Assembly (NCBI RefSeq): GCF_012034385.1
Contig: NZ_JAAVJB010000014.1
Span: 1-48,710 of the forward strand
Origin: Streptomyces spiramenti
GTDB lineage: Bacteria > Actinomycetota > Actinomycetes > Streptomycetales > Streptomycetaceae
Length of the DNA stretch: 48,710 nt
Direction of reading: 5' to 3'
Shown here in pieces: positions 16,455 to 23,981 of this stretch (position 1 is the stretch's first letter; each line of letters opens with the position of its first letter). Made by a program: the position numbers and the translations under genes. The notes below the pieces were generated by a model. The model had not been told where the DNA came from. It saw only the letters and a list, made by a program, of their open reading frames with translations, and did no database searches.

Positions 16455-17839
16455 TGGGGAACGTCCTTCGGGCGGGTGTCGGCCGGGGTGGCGGTGTCGG
16501 GGCGGGGAGCGAGCAGGAACTGCTGGACGTCGAGGTAGCCGGAGCGGAACCCGGCCTCGGAGTAGGCGAGGTAGAGGACCCACATGCGGCGGAAGGTCTC
16601 GTCGAAGCCGAGGGCGTCGACGTCCGCGGCGCGCTCGGTGAAGCGCTCCCGCCACAGGCGGAGTGTCTCGGCGTAGTGCGGCCCGTAGCGGTCGGCGCGG
16701 GCGACGTCGAGCCGGGTGTTCTCGGCGGTGAGGCGGCGCACCACCTCGGTGGAGGGCAGCAGGCCGCCGGGGAAGATGTACTTCTGGATCCAGGTGTAGG
16801 TGCGGCGGCTGGCGACGAGCCGGTCGTGCGGCATGGTGATGGCCTGGAGCGCGACCCGCCCGCCGGGGGCGGTGAGCCGGTCGAGGGTCGCGAAGTAGGT
16901 TCCCCAGAACTCGGCGCCGACCGCCTCGATCATCTCGACGCTCACGACGGCGTCGTAGGTTCCCTCGACGGAGCGGTAGTCCTCGACACGGATCTCGACG
17001 CGGTCCGACAGGTCGGCCTCACGCACGCGCTCGCGCGCCAGTTGCGCCTGCTCGACGGAGAGCGTGACGCTGACGACCTCCGCCCCGCGTCGCGCCGCGC
17101 GCAGCGACAGCTCGCCCCAGCCGGTGCCGATCTCCAGCACCCGGGTGCCCTCGGTGACGCCCGCCAGGTCCAGTACGCGGTCGATCTTGCGGTGCTGGGC
17201 GGCGGTCAGCAGCGACCACTCGGCGGGGAAGCCGCGGAAGACGGCGGACGAGTAGCTGAGGGTCTCGTCGAGGAAGAGGCCGAACAGGTCGTTGGAGAGG
17301 TCGTAGTGGCGGCCGATGTTCTCGCGGGAGGCGGCGGGGGTGTTCCGGCCGGCGGCCGGCTGGCCGGGCGCCCAGAGTCGGCGCAGTCGCTGGAGCGGCC
17401 CCGGCACCAGGGTGGCCGCGTGGTCGGCGATGACGGTGAGCACGCCGACGAGGTCGGGGGCGTCCCACTCACCTGCCATGTAGGACTCGCCGAAGCCGAT
17501 CGTGCCGGAGGTGCCGACCCGGCGGAGGAAGGCGTCGGGGTCGCGGATCTCCAGCACCGGCCCGCCCGTTCCCAGTCTTCGACCGTCGGGGAAGCGGGTG
17601 TGCAGCGGCAGGCGTCGCAGCGCCGCCTCCAGGATCCGCCGGGCGACGGCGCGGTGGGCGCGCGAGCAGGTGGGCACGTGGGCCACGCCGGGCCACCGGC
17701 CGGGGTCGACAGCCGCCCGGATCTGAGCAGGCGTGCGGGAGTCGCCCGCCGCGGCGGCCGACCGGGCGGGGTGCGGCTGGGCGGCGAGGGGCGTCCGCTC
17801 GGGCTGCGCGGGCGCTGCGGGGGTTCGGGGCGTGGTCAC
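16451..17839 (-). CDS. Cyclopropane synthase-like methyltransferase (UfaA1-like, active-site Cys replaced)
   Basis: 462 aa, GTG 17839 in a GTGA overlap with the DUF1365 stop, with GGAAGG about 9 bases upstream. Residues 1-50 are low-complexity Pro/Ala. The SAM-binding motif is VLEIGTGWGELS (234-245), and NIGRHYDLSNDLFGLFLD (174-191) is the family lead-in. The usual SCGYW segment is replaced by SYSSAVF (195-201), so the conserved Cys is Ser. The Glu of VSVEMIEAVG is kept, but the following His is Ala. In gene order it matches ufaA1 (Rv0447c) of the M. tuberculosis sigK locus. It may catalyse a different methylation from its neighbour or form a heteromer with it. Confidence 0.9.
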   Translation of the reverse strand: MTTPRTPAAPAQPERTPLAAQPHPARSAAAAGDSRTPAQIRAAVDPGRWPGVAHVPTCSRAHRAVARRILEAALRRLPLHTRFPDGRRLGTGGPVLEIRDPDAFLRRVGTSGTIGFGESYMAGEWDAPDLVGVLTVIADHAATLVPGPLQRLRRLWAPGQPAAGRNTPAASRENIGRHYDLSNDLFGLFLDETLSYSSAVFRGFPAEWSLLTAAQHRKIDRVLDLAGVTEGTRVLEIGTGWGELSLRAARRGAEVVSVTLSVEQAQLARERVREADLSDRVEIRVEDYRSVEGTYDAVVSVEMIEAVGAEFWGTYFATLDRLTAPGGRVALQAITMPHDRLVASRRTYTWIQKYIFPGGLLPSTEVVRRLTAENTRLDVARADRYGPHYAETLRLWRERFTERAADVDALGFDETFRRMWVLYLAYSEAGFRSGYLDVQQFLLAPRPDTATPADTRPKDVPQ

Positions 17840-18630
17840 TGCATACCTTCCTGCTGGTGGTTCCGGGGCCGGCGCTGTACCGGCAGGCCCTTGAGATAGA
17901 GGCGGATGCCGTGGAGACGGATGGCGGCCGACGCGGCCAGCGGGGCCCACGGGTGCCGCGCCGCTGCGCGCAGCAGGCCGACGGGGCCGCCGGGTCCGGG
18001 GCTGCCGCGCAGGGTGGCGACGAACGGCTTGCCGTCGGGCCGGTCCAACCGGACGGTGACGTCGAGTCGTTCCCCCGGTTCGGGGAGTCTCATCCGGTAG
18101 TCGCCGTCCACGGGGTTGAAGGGGGAGACGTAGAACTTCTTGGGGGTGGTGGCGCGGTGGTGTGCGTCGGGGTGCAGCAGGTAGGCGTGGCGCTCGCCGT
18201 AGGTGTTGTGCACCTCGGCCACGACGCAGGCGGTCGTGCCGTCCGCCCGGTGGCACCAGTAGAGGGTCAACGGGTTGAAGACATGGCCGAGGACGCGGGC
18301 GTGGGTGAGCATCAGCACCGGGCCGCCGGGGGCATCCTCGCCGTGGGCGACGAGGAACCGCTCCAGCCCCGCGCGGAGAGTGGGGGCGGTGCCGCCGAAG
18401 TGGTCACGGGGGTCGAAGCGGGCGAGGGGCCGCAGGGCGAGCGGCAGCCGCGGCAGGTGGTCGAGGTCGACGAGCCACATGTAGGTGCGGTGCCGAAGCC
18501 GGTACCGGACGGGGCCGGTGCGGGCGTGGCGGACCTCGCAGCGGTAGAGCCGGGGGATGGTGCCGGCGTCCGCTGACCGTGCGGCGGCGTCGGGCGCGGG
18601 TCCGGGGGCGGGCCCGGGCACGGGGTTCAC
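17836..18630 (-). CDS. DUF1365 domain-containing protein
   Basis: 264 aa from the GTG at 18630 (GTGA overlap with the FAD oxidoreductase stop). Family landmarks are YRCEVRHARTGPVRYRLRHR, the LVDLDHLPRLP segment, RFDPRDHFGG, HARVLGHVFNPLTLYWCH, VAEVHNTYGERHAYLL and KKFYVSPFNPVDGDYRM. DUF1365 proteins nearly always sit between an FAD-dependent oxidoreductase and a cyclopropane-synthase-like methyltransferase, as here, in the mycobacterial sigK locus and in the Rhodobacter RpoE-ChrR regulon. They are presumed to act on fatty acyl chains, but no reaction is proven to my knowledge. No signal peptide or membrane span stands out. Confidence 0.92.
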   Translation of the reverse strand: MNPVPGPAPGPAPDAAARSADAGTIPRLYRCEVRHARTGPVRYRLRHRTYMWLVDLDHLPRLPLALRPLARFDPRDHFGGTAPTLRAGLERFLVAHGEDAPGGPVLMLTHARVLGHVFNPLTLYWCHRADGTTACVVAEVHNTYGERHAYLLHPDAHHRATTPKKFYVSPFNPVDGDYRMRLPEPGERLDVTVRLDRPDGKPFVATLRGSPGPGGPVGLLRAAARHPWAPLAASAAIRLHGIRLYLKGLPVQRRPRNHQQEGMQ

Positions 18631-19904
18631 CAGGTCACCCCCAGGGCCTCTGCCGCCGCGACGCCGGAGGCGCAGCCGTCCTCGTGGAACCCCCAACCGT
18701 GGTGCGCACCGGCGAAGGAGGTGACCCGGCCGCTCAGCGAGGGCAGCTCGCGCTGGGCCGCCACGGACTCGGGCGTGTAGACGGGGTGGTGGTAGACCAT
18801 GCGGGCCAGCACACGGTCGGAGTCGACCCGCTCCTCGCCGTTGAGGGTGACCACATGGGTGCCGGGCCCGGGGAGCCGCTGCAGCCGCGTCATGTCGTAG
18901 CTGATGCGGACCTCGCCGGCGGGGCTGTCGCAGGAGGGCAGTTGGTAGTTCCAGGAAGCCCGGGCACCGCTGTGGCGGGGCAGCAGCGAGGTGTCGGTGT
19001 GCAGCAGGGTGGGGTTGCGGGAGTAGCGGAAGGCTCCGAGGACGCGGCGTTCGTCGTCGGTCGGGTCGCTGAGCAGCTCCAGTGCCTGGTCCGCGTGGCA
19101 GGCGACGACGACGGAGTCGTAGTGCTCGGTCACCCCTGCCGCGTCGGTGATCTCGACGCCGGCGCCACCGCCGAGCCGGCGGATGCCGCGCACCGGTGTC
19201 CCGGTGCGGATCTCCGGGATGTACTTCGCGACGCGCTCCACGTAGGAGCGGGAGCCGCCGGTGACGGTGCGCCAGGTCGGCGAACCCGACACGGCGAGCA
19301 TCCCGTGGTGGTCGAGGAAGCGGAACAGGTAGCGGGCGGGGTAGCGCAGCGCGGTGACGGGGTCGCACGACCAGACCGCGGAGACGACGGGCGCCATGAA
19401 GTGGCTGGTGAAGTACGACGAGTACCGGCCGGCGGCCAGGAACTCGCCGAGCGTGGTGTCCTGGGACCGGGAGTCGTCGGCGGCGAGCAGCCGGCGGGCC
19501 TGGCGGTGGAAGCGCGGCACCTGCGCCAGCATCCGCAGGTAGCGGGGGTCGGCGACGGAGGCGGGGCGGGCGAGGAGCCCGCGCGCGCCGCGGGCCCCCG
19601 CGTACTCCAGGCCGCACCCCTCGCACCGGACGGACATGCTCATCTCGGACTCCTGCGTCTCGACGCCGAGTTCGTCGAAGAGCCGCAGCAGCCGCGGATA
19701 GGTGCGCTCGTTGTGGACGATGAACCCGGAGTCGATCCGCTCGAACCCCGCGCCGGTGTCGACGTCGTGGGTGTGGGCGTGGCCGCCGAGCCTGTCGTCG
19801 GCCTCGTACAGGGTCACCCGATGGTCCTGGCGCAGCACGTAGGCGGCGGTCAACCCCGACACACCACTGCCCACCACTGCTGACCTGGGCTTTTCCCGTG
19901 TCAT
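18627..19904 (-). CDS. FAD-dependent amine oxidase-like oxidoreductase
   Basis: 425 aa, ATG 19904 with GGAGG about 8 bases upstream. The N-terminal dinucleotide-binding motif VVGSGVSGLTAAYVL (10-24) is followed by the ribose-binding Glu in YEADDRLGGHAHT (33-45), as in flavin-containing amine oxidases and phytoene-desaturase-like enzymes. The C-terminal FAD segment SLSGRVTSFAGAHHGWGFHE is intact. It is first in the five-gene operon and carries the operon's ECF-type promoter about 65 bases upstream. It probably oxidises or desaturates an acyl lipid ahead of methyl transfer. By order it corresponds to Rv0449c of the M. tuberculosis sigK region. Confidence 0.92.
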   Translation of the reverse strand: MTREKPRSAVVGSGVSGLTAAYVLRQDHRVTLYEADDRLGGHAHTHDVDTGAGFERIDSGFIVHNERTYPRLLRLFDELGVETQESEMSMSVRCEGCGLEYAGARGARGLLARPASVADPRYLRMLAQVPRFHRQARRLLAADDSRSQDTTLGEFLAAGRYSSYFTSHFMAPVVSAVWSCDPVTALRYPARYLFRFLDHHGMLAVSGSPTWRTVTGGSRSYVERVAKYIPEIRTGTPVRGIRRLGGGAGVEITDAAGVTEHYDSVVVACHADQALELLSDPTDDERRVLGAFRYSRNPTLLHTDTSLLPRHSGARASWNYQLPSCDSPAGEVRISYDMTRLQRLPGPGTHVVTLNGEERVDSDRVLARMVYHHPVYTPESVAAQRELPSLSGRVTSFAGAHHGWGFHEDGCASGVAAAEALGVTW

Positions 19905-19968
19905 TCGACTGCCTCCGACGCTCGCCGTCAGCCCCCGCGGGGGCCTGGTGTCACCACTGTCGAGAGGT

Positions 19969-19995
19969 ATTCGGTGCTGTGGGCCGAATGGATGG
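19969..19995 (-). promoter_or_regulatory. Predicted SigK promoter of the FAD oxidoreductase-to-DUF1295 operon
   Basis: Read on the minus strand: -35 CCATCC (19995-19990, preceded by AC), a 15-base spacer, and -10 CCGAAT (19974-19969) followed by ACC. It is identical in hexamers and spacing to the plus-strand promoter at 20032-20058, giving two back-to-back matched promoters. Confidence 0.8.
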
Positions 19996-20031
19996 GTCGT
20001 GGCGCCAAGATAATTCGATCGAGTGATGGAC

Positions 20032-20058
20032 CCATCCGGAGCAGCCACCTCACCGAAT
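20032..20058 (+). promoter_or_regulatory. Predicted SigK promoter of the molybdoenzyme-fasciclin operon
   Basis: -35 CCATCC (20032-20037, preceded by AC), a 15-base spacer, and -10 CCGAAT (20053-20058) followed by ACC. Transcription should start near 20065, about 25 bases before the preferred GTG at 20090. Confidence 0.8.
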
Positions 20059-20089
20059 ACCGGTCGTGAGTGAGACCGAGGAGACAGAC

Positions 20090-21724
20090 GTGGCGCCCGC
20101 CGCCGGCCGTGGCGCCGGGCGGTGGGAGCGACGCCTGTTCGCAGCGGGCAGCGGCGTCCTCGCCGCCGTGGCGGCGCTCGCCGTGGCGGAGTTGTGCGCC
20201 GCGCTCGTGCGACCGGAGGCGCGACCGGTCACCGCGGTCGGCGGGGCGATCATCGACCGCACGCCGATCGCCGTCAAGGACTGGGCGATCCGCACCTTCG
20301 GCACCGCGGACAAACTGGTGCTGCAGATCGGCATCCTGACGCTGCTCACCCTCTTCGCCGTGGCCGTCGGCCTGATCGCGCTGCGCAGCCTGCGGGCCGG
20401 CGCCGTGGGGGCCGCTCTCTTCGGAGTGTTCGGCGCGGTCACCGCCGCCGGACGTCCGGGAGGCAGCGCGCCCGACGCGGTGCCCTCGCTGGTCGGGGGT
20501 GTCGCCGCGGTGGCGGTGGTCGTGCTGCTCGTCCGGACGCTGCGGCCGGGACGCCGCTCCGCGACGGACGCGGCAGAGCCGACGGACACCGCCGAGGCGA
20601 CGGAGGCCCCGGCCGCCGCCGGGGTGCTCTCCTCGCTGGACCGCCGTCGCTTCCTACGCGCGGCCTCGGTGGCGGCGGCAGCGTCCGCCGGCTCCGGGTT
20701 GCTGGGCAACCGGCTGCTGAGCAGCGGGGACGCGGAGGCGGAGGCGGCGCGTGACTCCCTGACGATTCCCCGGCCGGGCGATCCGGCACCGCCACTGCCG
20801 CCCGGCGCCGATCTGGAGATCGACGGCCTTGCGCCGTTCACCACCCCGAACAAGGACTTCTACCGGGTCGACACCGCACTGCGGGTGCCGCGCCTGGACG
20901 CCGCCGAGTGGCGCATGAGGATCTTCGGCCGGGGCGTGGACCGCGAACTGGAGCTGACCTACCGGGATCTGCTGGATCGTGAGCTGGTCGAGCGGGACAT
21001 CACCCTGACCTGCGTCTCCAACCAGGTCGGTGGCCCCTACGTGGGCAACGCCCGCTGGATCGGTGTGCCGTTGGCGCCGCTGCTCCGCGAAGCGGGGGTA
21101 CGCCCGCCCTCGGAGGGCGGTCCGGCGGACCAGTTGGTCGCCCGATCCGTCGAGGGGATGACCCTGGGCAGCCCGGTCGACACCGTCATGGACGGCCGGG
21201 ACGCCATGCTCGCGGTCGGCATGAACGGGGAGCCGCTGCCTTTCCGCAACGGTTTTCCGGTCCGGATGGTTGTACCTGGTTTGTACGGGTATGTGTCGGC
21301 TTGCAAGTGGCTGTCCGAGATCGAGCTCACCACCTTCGACGACTTCGACGTCTACTGGGTGGAGCGTGACTGGGCGGCCCGCGGCCCCATCAAGACCATG
21401 TCGCGGATCGACACCCCCCGCGGGTTCGCGACGATCCCCGCCGGCACCGTTCCGGTCGCCGGGGTGGCGTGGGCGCAGCACACAGGCATCGACGGTGTCG
21501 AGGTCCGGGTGGACGGCGGCGAGTGGCGCGAGGCGCGTCTCGCCCCGGCGCCCAGTGAGGACACCTGGCGCCAGTGGGTCTGGGACTGGGAGGCCGAGCC
21601 CGGCTCCCACCGGCTGGAGGTCCGCGCCACGGACAGCTCCGGCGAGACCCAGACCGAGGAACGTGTCGGCACGGTGCCCGACGGCGCCACCGGCTGGCAC
21701 TCGGTGGTGGTCACCGTGGACTGA
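20090..21724 (+). CDS. Membrane-anchored sulfite oxidase-fold molybdopterin oxidoreductase
   Basis: 544 aa from GTG 20090, chosen because GAGGAG (20078-20083) lies 6 bases upstream. A GTG at 20066 in the same frame would be nearly leaderless from the predicted promoter. Four hydrophobic spans (about 14-40, 77-98, 102-122, 132-150) are followed by a linker with a twin-arginine-like DRRRFLRAASVAAAA (184-198). Then comes the sulfite oxidase Mo domain: PFTTPNKDFYRVDTALRVP (249-267), LTCVSNQVGG with the Mo-ligand Cys308, and LYGYVSACKWL. A C-terminal dimerisation domain closes the protein. The catalytic part should face outside the membrane. Rv0218-type mycobacterial proteins share this layout. 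Substrate unknown; sulfite or oxidised protein sulfur are possibilities. Confidence 0.9.
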   Translation: MAPAAGRGAGRWERRLFAAGSGVLAAVAALAVAELCAALVRPEARPVTAVGGAIIDRTPIAVKDWAIRTFGTADKLVLQIGILTLLTLFAVAVGLIALRSLRAGAVGAALFGVFGAVTAAGRPGGSAPDAVPSLVGGVAAVAVVVLLVRTLRPGRRSATDAAEPTDTAEATEAPAAAGVLSSLDRRRFLRAASVAAAASAGSGLLGNRLLSSGDAEAEAARDSLTIPRPGDPAPPLPPGADLEIDGLAPFTTPNKDFYRVDTALRVPRLDAAEWRMRIFGRGVDRELELTYRDLLDRELVERDITLTCVSNQVGGPYVGNARWIGVPLAPLLREAGVRPPSEGGPADQLVARSVEGMTLGSPVDTVMDGRDAMLAVGMNGEPLPFRNGFPVRMVVPGLYGYVSACKWLSEIELTTFDDFDVYWVERDWAARGPIKTMSRIDTPRGFATIPAGTVPVAGVAWAQHTGIDGVEVRVDGGEWREARLAPAPSEDTWRQWVWDWEAEPGSHRLEVRATDSSGETQTEERVGTVPDGATGWHSVVVTVD

Positions 21725-21812
21725 CCGCCCACCACCACCGCCGTCACAACAGACCTGAACACCTTCCCCGCAGGGCCCACGACCGTGTGCCCGACCTTCA
21801 AGGAGAGATCAC

Positions 21813-22499
21813 ATGAACACCCGTATCCGCCGCACCGCCGTCGCCGTCGCCACCGCCGCCATCCTGCCGTTCTCGCTGGCCGCCTGCTCCTCCGACAGCG
21901 ACGACGACAACGGTTCGGACGCCGCGGAGACCGGCCAGGACAACGGTGGCGGCACCGACCAGGACGACACCGACGGCATGGACGACATGGACGACATGGA
22001 CGGTGACGACGCGGGCGAGACCGACGCCGTCGCCGCGCCGTTCGGCCCTGCCTGTTCCGGCGTGCCGACCGACGGCCCGGGCAGCTTCGAGGGCATGGCC
22101 CAGGACCCGGTCGCCACCGCCGCGTCCAACAACCCGGACCTCTCCACCCTGGTCGCCGCCGTGACCGCAGCCGGCCTGGTCGACACCCTGAACGACGCCC
22201 CCGAGCTGACCGTCTTCGCCCCGGCCGACGCCGCGTTCGCCGAGATCCCGGAGGAGGACCTCAACGGGCTGCTGGAGGACCAGGACGCCCTCACCGACGT
22301 CCTGACCTACCACGTCGTGGGCGAGCGCCTGGCGCCGGAGGACCTGGATGGCGAGCACACCACCCTCCAGGGCGACACCGTCACCGTCGCGGGCTCGGAC
22401 GAGGACTTCACGGTCAACGACGACGCGACCGTCGTCTGCGGCAACGTCCAGACCGCCAACGCCACCGTCTACATCATCGACGGCGTGCTGATGCCCTGA
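21813..22499 (+). CDS. Fasciclin-domain lipoprotein (MPT83/MPT70-like)
   Basis: 228 aa, ATG with AAGGAGAG at 21800-21807. A lipobox (SLAAC, Cys25) ends the signal peptide, so the protein is a lipid-anchored surface protein. A Ser/Asp/Gly-rich acidic linker with DDMDDMDGDD follows to about residue 75. The single fasciclin domain has GMAQDPVATAASNNPDLSTL, LTVFAPADAAF, DVLTYHVVGE and the ending NATVYIIDGVLMP, very close to the mycobacterial antigens MPT70 and MPT83. Those two are SigK-controlled in M. tuberculosis. It follows the molybdoenzyme after 88 bases without its own SigK motif, so co-transcription is likely. A hairpin closes the unit. Confidence 0.93.
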   Translation: MNTRIRRTAVAVATAAILPFSLAACSSDSDDDNGSDAAETGQDNGGGTDQDDTDGMDDMDDMDGDDAGETDAVAAPFGPACSGVPTDGPGSFEGMAQDPVATAASNNPDLSTLVAAVTAAGLVDTLNDAPELTVFAPADAAFAEIPEEDLNGLLEDQDALTDVLTYHVVGERLAPEDLDGEHTTLQGDTVTVAGSDEDFTVNDDATVVCGNVQTANATVYIIDGVLMP

Positions 22500-22511
22500 A
22501 CCACCCCCGGA

Positions 22512-22547
22512 CGGGGGCTCACGGCGTCCTGACGCACCGAGCCCCCG
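22512..22547 (+). terminator. Terminator hairpin after the fasciclin gene
   Basis: The 9-bp stem CGGGGGCTC/GAGCCCCCG has an 18-base loop containing a second stem (GCGTC/GACGC). It begins 12 bases after the stop. Confidence 0.6.
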
Positions 22548-22766
22548 GGTGACCGGGCCCGCCCTCGTGCGGGTTCCGGAAGCCACCACGGACACGGACC
22601 GGTTCCCGCTCACCAACCTCCGGGCGGGAGCCGGTCCGGCCGTGTGTCGCGCGAACCCGCACCCTTCCGTGCCCGTCGGGAACGGGCACGGAAGGCGGGG
22701 CGCGCTCGGTCGCACCGCGCGCCCGAGCGGCCACAACCCCCCAGTGAACTGCACTTTCACCACACA

Positions 22767-22782
22767 TGGCGTGCACACGCCA
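22767..22782. promoter_or_regulatory. Perfect inverted repeat, candidate operator
   Basis: TGGCGTG, two bases, CACGCCA: perfect 7-base arms about 110 bases before the LysR start. It is a candidate binding site for the LysR protein or another dimeric regulator, judged by symmetry only. Confidence 0.35.
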
Positions 22783-22855
22783 CGAACAGTGGTGACACCG
22801 GCCGGACTTGGCACCCCCTCGGTGATCCACCGCGCCAGCACGCACCGGTCGACGC

Positions 22856-22884
22856 TTGTCACTCGCGATACTGGGCCGTAGCTT
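22856..22884 (+). promoter_or_regulatory. Sigma70-like promoter giving a probable leaderless LysR transcript
   Basis: TTGTCA (22856-22861), 17-base spacer, TAGCTT (22879-22884). The expected start falls on or within a base or two of the ATG at 22891, which has no Shine-Dalgarno sequence, so the mRNA is probably leaderless. Confidence 0.5.
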
Positions 22885-22890
22885 CCGGTT

Positions 22891-23865
22891 ATGGACCTGG
22901 AGCTACGCCACCTCAAGATCATCCGCGCGATAGACGAGGCCGGCAGCCTCACCCGGGCGGCCACTTCTCTCGGGTTGGCGCAGTCGGCACTCAGTGCCCA
23001 ACTCAAACGCATCGAACGGGCGCTCGGCGGTGCCCTCTTCGAGCGGGGCAGGCACGGGGCGCAACCGACCCCCCTCGGCGAGCTGGTCCTAGACCGGGCC
23101 CGGGTCCTGCTCCCGGCGATGCGGGAGCTCCAGGAGGAGGCCGTACGGTTCGCCAACACCCTGGAGGACCTGCCGCGGTTCCGACTCGCCGGGACCCCGG
23201 GGCCGATGCTCGGCGGACTGGTGGACCAACTCTCCCTGCTCCACCCGCAGGCGGCGATATCCACCCTGACCAGCTGGTCCATCGAGGAGTTGAGCGAACT
23301 GGTCGTCTCCGGGCGGCTGGACTTCGCACTCGCCGGGGCCTGCGGCGAGGCGACTCCCCCGGCGCCGGACCAGCTGACGTGGCACACGGTGGGCCGGGAC
23401 CCGATCTTCGTGATGCTCTCCGAGCAGCACCCGCTCGCCGACCGGCACGAGTTGGACCTCGCCGACCTGTCGGGCGAACAGTGGGTGGACGCCCCCGGCG
23501 ACGGCTGCTTCGGGGACTGCTTCTCCACCGCCTGCGCACGCGCGGGCTTCACACCGACCTCGGTGTACGAGCTGGACACCACGGCCTGTGTCCATCTGGT
23601 GCAGGCGGGGCGGGCGGTGGCGCCGTGCAAGGCGACCTTCCCGCCCACCCCCGGGGTCGTGACCCTCCCCCTGATCGGCAACCCGCTCTCCTGGCACCAT
23701 CTGCTCGCCTGGCACCCCGCCTCCGCCGCGGCCGGCGCCGCGCCCGCGGTCCTCATCCGCGCACGTCAGGCCCACCGGGAAGCCGCGCGTCGCAACCCGC
23801 GGTACACGCAGTGGCTGGCAGCGAACGCGCACTTCGGCACGACCCCGGACCACCCCAACCCGTAA
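22891..23865 (+). CDS. LysR-family transcriptional regulator
   Basis: 324 aa. The winged helix-turn-helix is at residues 1-60 (LELRHLKIIRAIDEAGSLTR, then AATSLGLAQSALSAQLKRIE). The substrate-binding domain begins near residue 95 (RFRLAGTPGPMLGGLV) and includes FVMLSEQHPLADR. Members bind a small co-inducer and regulate nearby or divergent genes. No Shine-Dalgarno sequence precedes the ATG and a promoter sits where a leaderless start would need it. The gene ends 116 bases before the first of two secreted protease genes read the same way, so it is a candidate regulator of these. Their duplicated upstream block could hold its operator, which is inference. Confidence 0.92.
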   Translation: MDLELRHLKIIRAIDEAGSLTRAATSLGLAQSALSAQLKRIERALGGALFERGRHGAQPTPLGELVLDRARVLLPAMRELQEEAVRFANTLEDLPRFRLAGTPGPMLGGLVDQLSLLHPQAAISTLTSWSIEELSELVVSGRLDFALAGACGEATPPAPDQLTWHTVGRDPIFVMLSEQHPLADRHELDLADLSGEQWVDAPGDGCFGDCFSTACARAGFTPTSVYELDTTACVHLVQAGRAVAPCKATFPPTPGVVTLPLIGNPLSWHHLLAWHPASAAAGAAPAVLIRARQAHREAARRNPRYTQWLAANAHFGTTPDHPNP

Positions 23866-23873
23866 ACGGGCGT

Positions 23874-23953
23874 GGCGCGTTCGCGCAATCCATCGCATGG
23901 CAAGAGGTATCGGTTGACAGGTACACACCCGATCACGCGCCGTCTACATTCTG
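23874..23953 (+). promoter_or_regulatory. Duplicated upstream regulatory block, copy 1
   Basis: 80 bases that align without gaps to 25537-25616 with 67 identities by my count. Shared cores are GCAATCCATCGCAT, CAAGAGGTAT and CAGGTACACACC. A TTGACA at 23914 and TACATT at 23945 lie 25 bases apart, too far for a standard sigma70 promoter, so exact hexamers are left open. Confidence 0.65.
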
Positions 23954-23981
23954 GTCACCCTCACAACACAAGGAGAACAGA

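Larger units (their letters stand above)
22548..22890. other. Intergenic region upstream of the LysR gene
   Basis: No gene is supported. It contains an inverted repeat at 22767-22782, a shorter GTGAA-N7-TTCAC repeat near 22744-22760, and a sigma70-like promoter directly before the LysR gene. Confidence 0.5.

Noticed and set aside
23914-23950. TTGACA followed by TACATT before protease 1 as a classical sigma70 promoter
   Set aside because: The hexamers are 25 bases apart, well beyond the 16-19 tolerated, and the second copy degrades both. The block is reported without fixed hexamers.
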